Shown here one piece after another: positions 46,525-47,833 of a stretch of 47,833 bases of DNA; positions within the stretch are counted from its first letter, which is position 1; every line of letters begins with the position of its first letter. This DNA comes from Acidobacteriota bacterium (GTDB taxonomy: Bacteria; Acidobacteriota; Terriglobia; Acidiferrales; UBA7541), in assembly GCA_021780215.1 (NCBI GenBank), contig JAJXZD010000041.1, forward strand, positions 1 through 47,833, read 5' to 3'. The position numbers were made by a program, and so were the translations under genes. The notes under the pieces are model-generated. The model saw nothing but the letters and a program-made list of their open reading frames with translations, did no database searches and was not told where the DNA came from.

Positions 46525-47833
46525 TTAGGGTGCAGCTTTGAACGCCACCAGTTGCATGATCCAGGTGCCGGAAGCGGGGGCGGTGGCGCTGTAGCTGCCT
46601 ATGGCGGTCACGAATTCGTCTTCCGCAATATCGCCATCCGGAGAAGTCAGCAGCCGGCTGGTGTAGCCAGTGCCCGGGCCGCTGGTCATGCCGGTGGTGA
46701 TATTCGCGCCAAAGAGCAGGTCTGTCGCATTCTTCGTCGTCACCGGACCACTGTTGCTCGGGCTGCTGCTGCCCACATTCGCCGCAGTCACGTCCAGCGG
46801 ACTGGTCGTATCGGCGCTGCTGTACTCCAAGATGCGAATGTCCGGATAGGCCGCCGCCTGGGTGAAGGTGACGGTCACGGTGTTGGTTCCGGCCGCGGCC
46901 GCGGCGATGTTCTTCGCGTAATAGATCGACTGAGACAGCTTCCCGCTGACCTGGGTTGGTCCCACCGCCAGGGTATAGGTGTTGCCCGAGGAGTCGACCA
47001 CCGAACCCACACTCGCCGTCGTGTCGTTCCACCCCACCACCACCACATTGAGGTCGCCAACCGCCTGCGCGGCATTGAAGTTGACAGCCACCGTGGTTTG
47101 AGGCGTATGCGGCGTCGCGTATGCTCCCTGCACATAGGTGACAACCGATGAGGTTGCCGGGGTCGTTGCGCTGGCGATGTTCGAAAAACTGCTCAGATTG
47201 CCCGCCGCATCGGTGGCCTGCACCTGATAGCTATAGCTGGTCGAGGCCGTGAGCCCCGTGTTGCTATAGGTCGTGATCGTTCCTGCGGTTGTCCCAATCT
47301 GCACAAAGTTCGTGCAGCCGCTTCCCTGGCAGCGCTGCACCAGATATCCGGTCACGCCGACGTTGTCGGTCGAAGCCGTCCAGGACAGGTTGATCGAGGT
47401 CGCGGAGGCCGCCGTGGCCGTCAGGTTGGAGGGCGCCGAGGGTGGTGTCGTGTCGGCAGTAACGGTTGCGCTGGCCTGATTGGAGGGGCTGCTCACATTC
47501 CCCGCCGTATCGTAGGCGGTCACCAGGTAATAGTAGGTTCCCGCAGCCAGCCCGGAATCCACATAGCTGGTTGCCGTGGTGGTGCCGATCAGGGTCGAAG
47601 ACGAAGGAGTAAAGCCGGAGGTGGTGCTGCGGTAGACGGAATAGCCGGCCACACCCACGTTGTCGGTCGAGGCCGTCCAAGACAGGCTGGCCGAGGCCAC
47701 CGACCCCGTTGCCGTCAGATTGCCGGGAGCCGTGGGCGGCGTCGTGTCGGTTGAGCTGCCCGCCGCGCGAAACGCCGCCAGTTGCATGATCCAGGTGCCG
47801 GAAGCGGGGGCGGTGGCGCTGTAGCTGCCTATG
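46525..47833 (-). CDS. Large repetitive fibronectin type III protein, 5'-truncated by window edge
   Basis: The frame is open to the end of the window, and its start lies outside; an internal ATG at 47787 is part of the repeat, not the start. Visible order: the tail of a ~205-residue domain ending in SATAPASGTWIMQLAAF, two fibronectin type III domains each opening with DTTPP(T/S)AP(G/S)NLTAT and containing WTASTDNVGV, then a complete copy of the ~205-residue domain (VVTYVQGAYATPHTPQTTVA to SGTWIMQLVAFKAAP) and the stop. Ala, Ser, Thr and Gly dominate and Lys and Arg are almost absent, typical of secreted surface proteins. Substrate or ligand binding at the cell surface is likely (inference). 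Confidence 0.82.
   Translation of the reverse strand, partial: IGSYSATAPASGTWIMQLAAFRAAGSSTDTTPPTAPGNLTATGSVASASLSWTASTDNVGVAGYSVYRSTTSGFTPSSSTLIGTTTATSYVDSGLAAGTYYYLVTAYDTAGNVSSPSNQASATVTADTTPPSAPSNLTATAASATSINLSWTASTDNVGVTGYLVQRCQGSGCTNFVQIGTTAGTITTYSNTGLTASTSYSYQVQATDAAGNLSSFSNIASATTPATSSVVTYVQGAYATPHTPQTTVAVNFNAAQAVGDLNVVVVGWNDTTASVGSVVDSSGNTYTLAVGPTQVSGKLSQSIYYAKNIAAAAAGTNTVTVTFTQAAAYPDIRILEYSSADTTSPLDVTAANVGSSSPSNSGPVTTKNATDLLFGANITTGMTSGPGTGYTSRLLTSPDGDIAEDEFVTAIGSYSATAPASGTWIMQLVAFKAAP
46548..46603. repeat. Repeat copy 1 of the FN3-protein module end
   Basis: These 56 bases are identical to 47778-47833, exactly 1230 bp away (410 codons). They encode the end of the ~205-residue domain. 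One base further out (46547 versus 47777) differs. Confidence 0.85.
47778..47833. repeat. Repeat copy 2, at the window edge
   Basis: Identical to 46548-46603 and running off the end of the window. It shows that the FN3 protein is built from a tandem unit of 410 residues. Confidence 0.85.

Noticed and set aside
1-47833. CRISPR arrays, tRNA or rRNA genes, prophage genes
   Set aside because: Reading both strands showed no regularly spaced repeats, no cloverleaf-like tRNA with conserved loops and no structural phage proteins. A covariance-model search would be needed to exclude small RNAs.

Overview
The window reads as a chromosomal segment of a GC-rich Gram-negative bacterium, most likely an acidobacterium (inference from gene content and order; no database search was possible). 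Gram-negative traits are two sets of ADP-heptose genes, a family-9 glycosyltransferase, a BamD-like protein, a SurA-like chaperone and a dTDP-rhamnose operon. Coding density is high and many genes overlap by 1 to 8 bases. I saw no rRNA, tRNA or CRISPR array.

Layout. Bases 3-5528 (+): fmt (cut by the window edge), rsmB, a membrane protein with three PASTA domains, rpe and a BamD-like TPR protein. Bases 5662-10419 (+): a response regulator with a very long acidic tail, then valS. Bases 10477-17115 (+): birA, coaX, an unknown coiled-coil protein, rlmD and comEC; comEC is split by a one-base frameshift. Bases 17132-20999 (mostly -): a DUF2007-like gene, then an operon transcribed rfaE1, rfaE2, heptosyltransferase, isoprenylcysteine-type methyltransferase. 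Bases 21330-23181: a small winged-helix protein, a bactofilin and lexA.

Bases 23263-25386 hold the most unusual feature: a roughly 2.1 kb IS1-like transposon with 15-bp terminal inverted repeats and a 12-13 bp target duplication. It landed a few bases upstream of the lexA -35 box. Besides the transposase it carries two passenger genes: a small basic protein and a proteasome/HslV-like Ntn hydrolase with the catalytic Thr, Asp and Lys in place.

Bases 25561-30336 (+): a benzoate-CoA-ligase-family enzyme followed by the two subunits of a 2-oxoacid:ferredoxin oxidoreductase, a pairing that recalls anaerobic aromatic metabolism. Bases 30455-34100: an M23 peptidase (-), rsmI (+) and a secreted cupredoxin-like protein (+) with its own long leader and terminator. 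Bases 34125-41754 are one long minus-strand operon transcribed rfaE2-like, mfd, surA-like, HD/OB nuclease, blaI-like, dusB. Bases 42053-44525 (-) are rmlA, rmlB, rmlC for dTDP-rhamnose, behind an AT-richer polysaccharide-deacetylase-like gene (44658-46046). The window ends inside a large repetitive fibronectin-III protein whose repeat unit is 1230 bp.

Together these genes serve translation (fmt, rsmB, rlmD, rsmI, dusB, valS), envelope building (heptose, rhamnose, BamD/SurA-like factors, M23 peptidase, bactofilin), DNA repair and uptake (lexA, mfd, comEC) and cofactors (birA, coaX). The transposon and the far right end are the clearest accessory regions.
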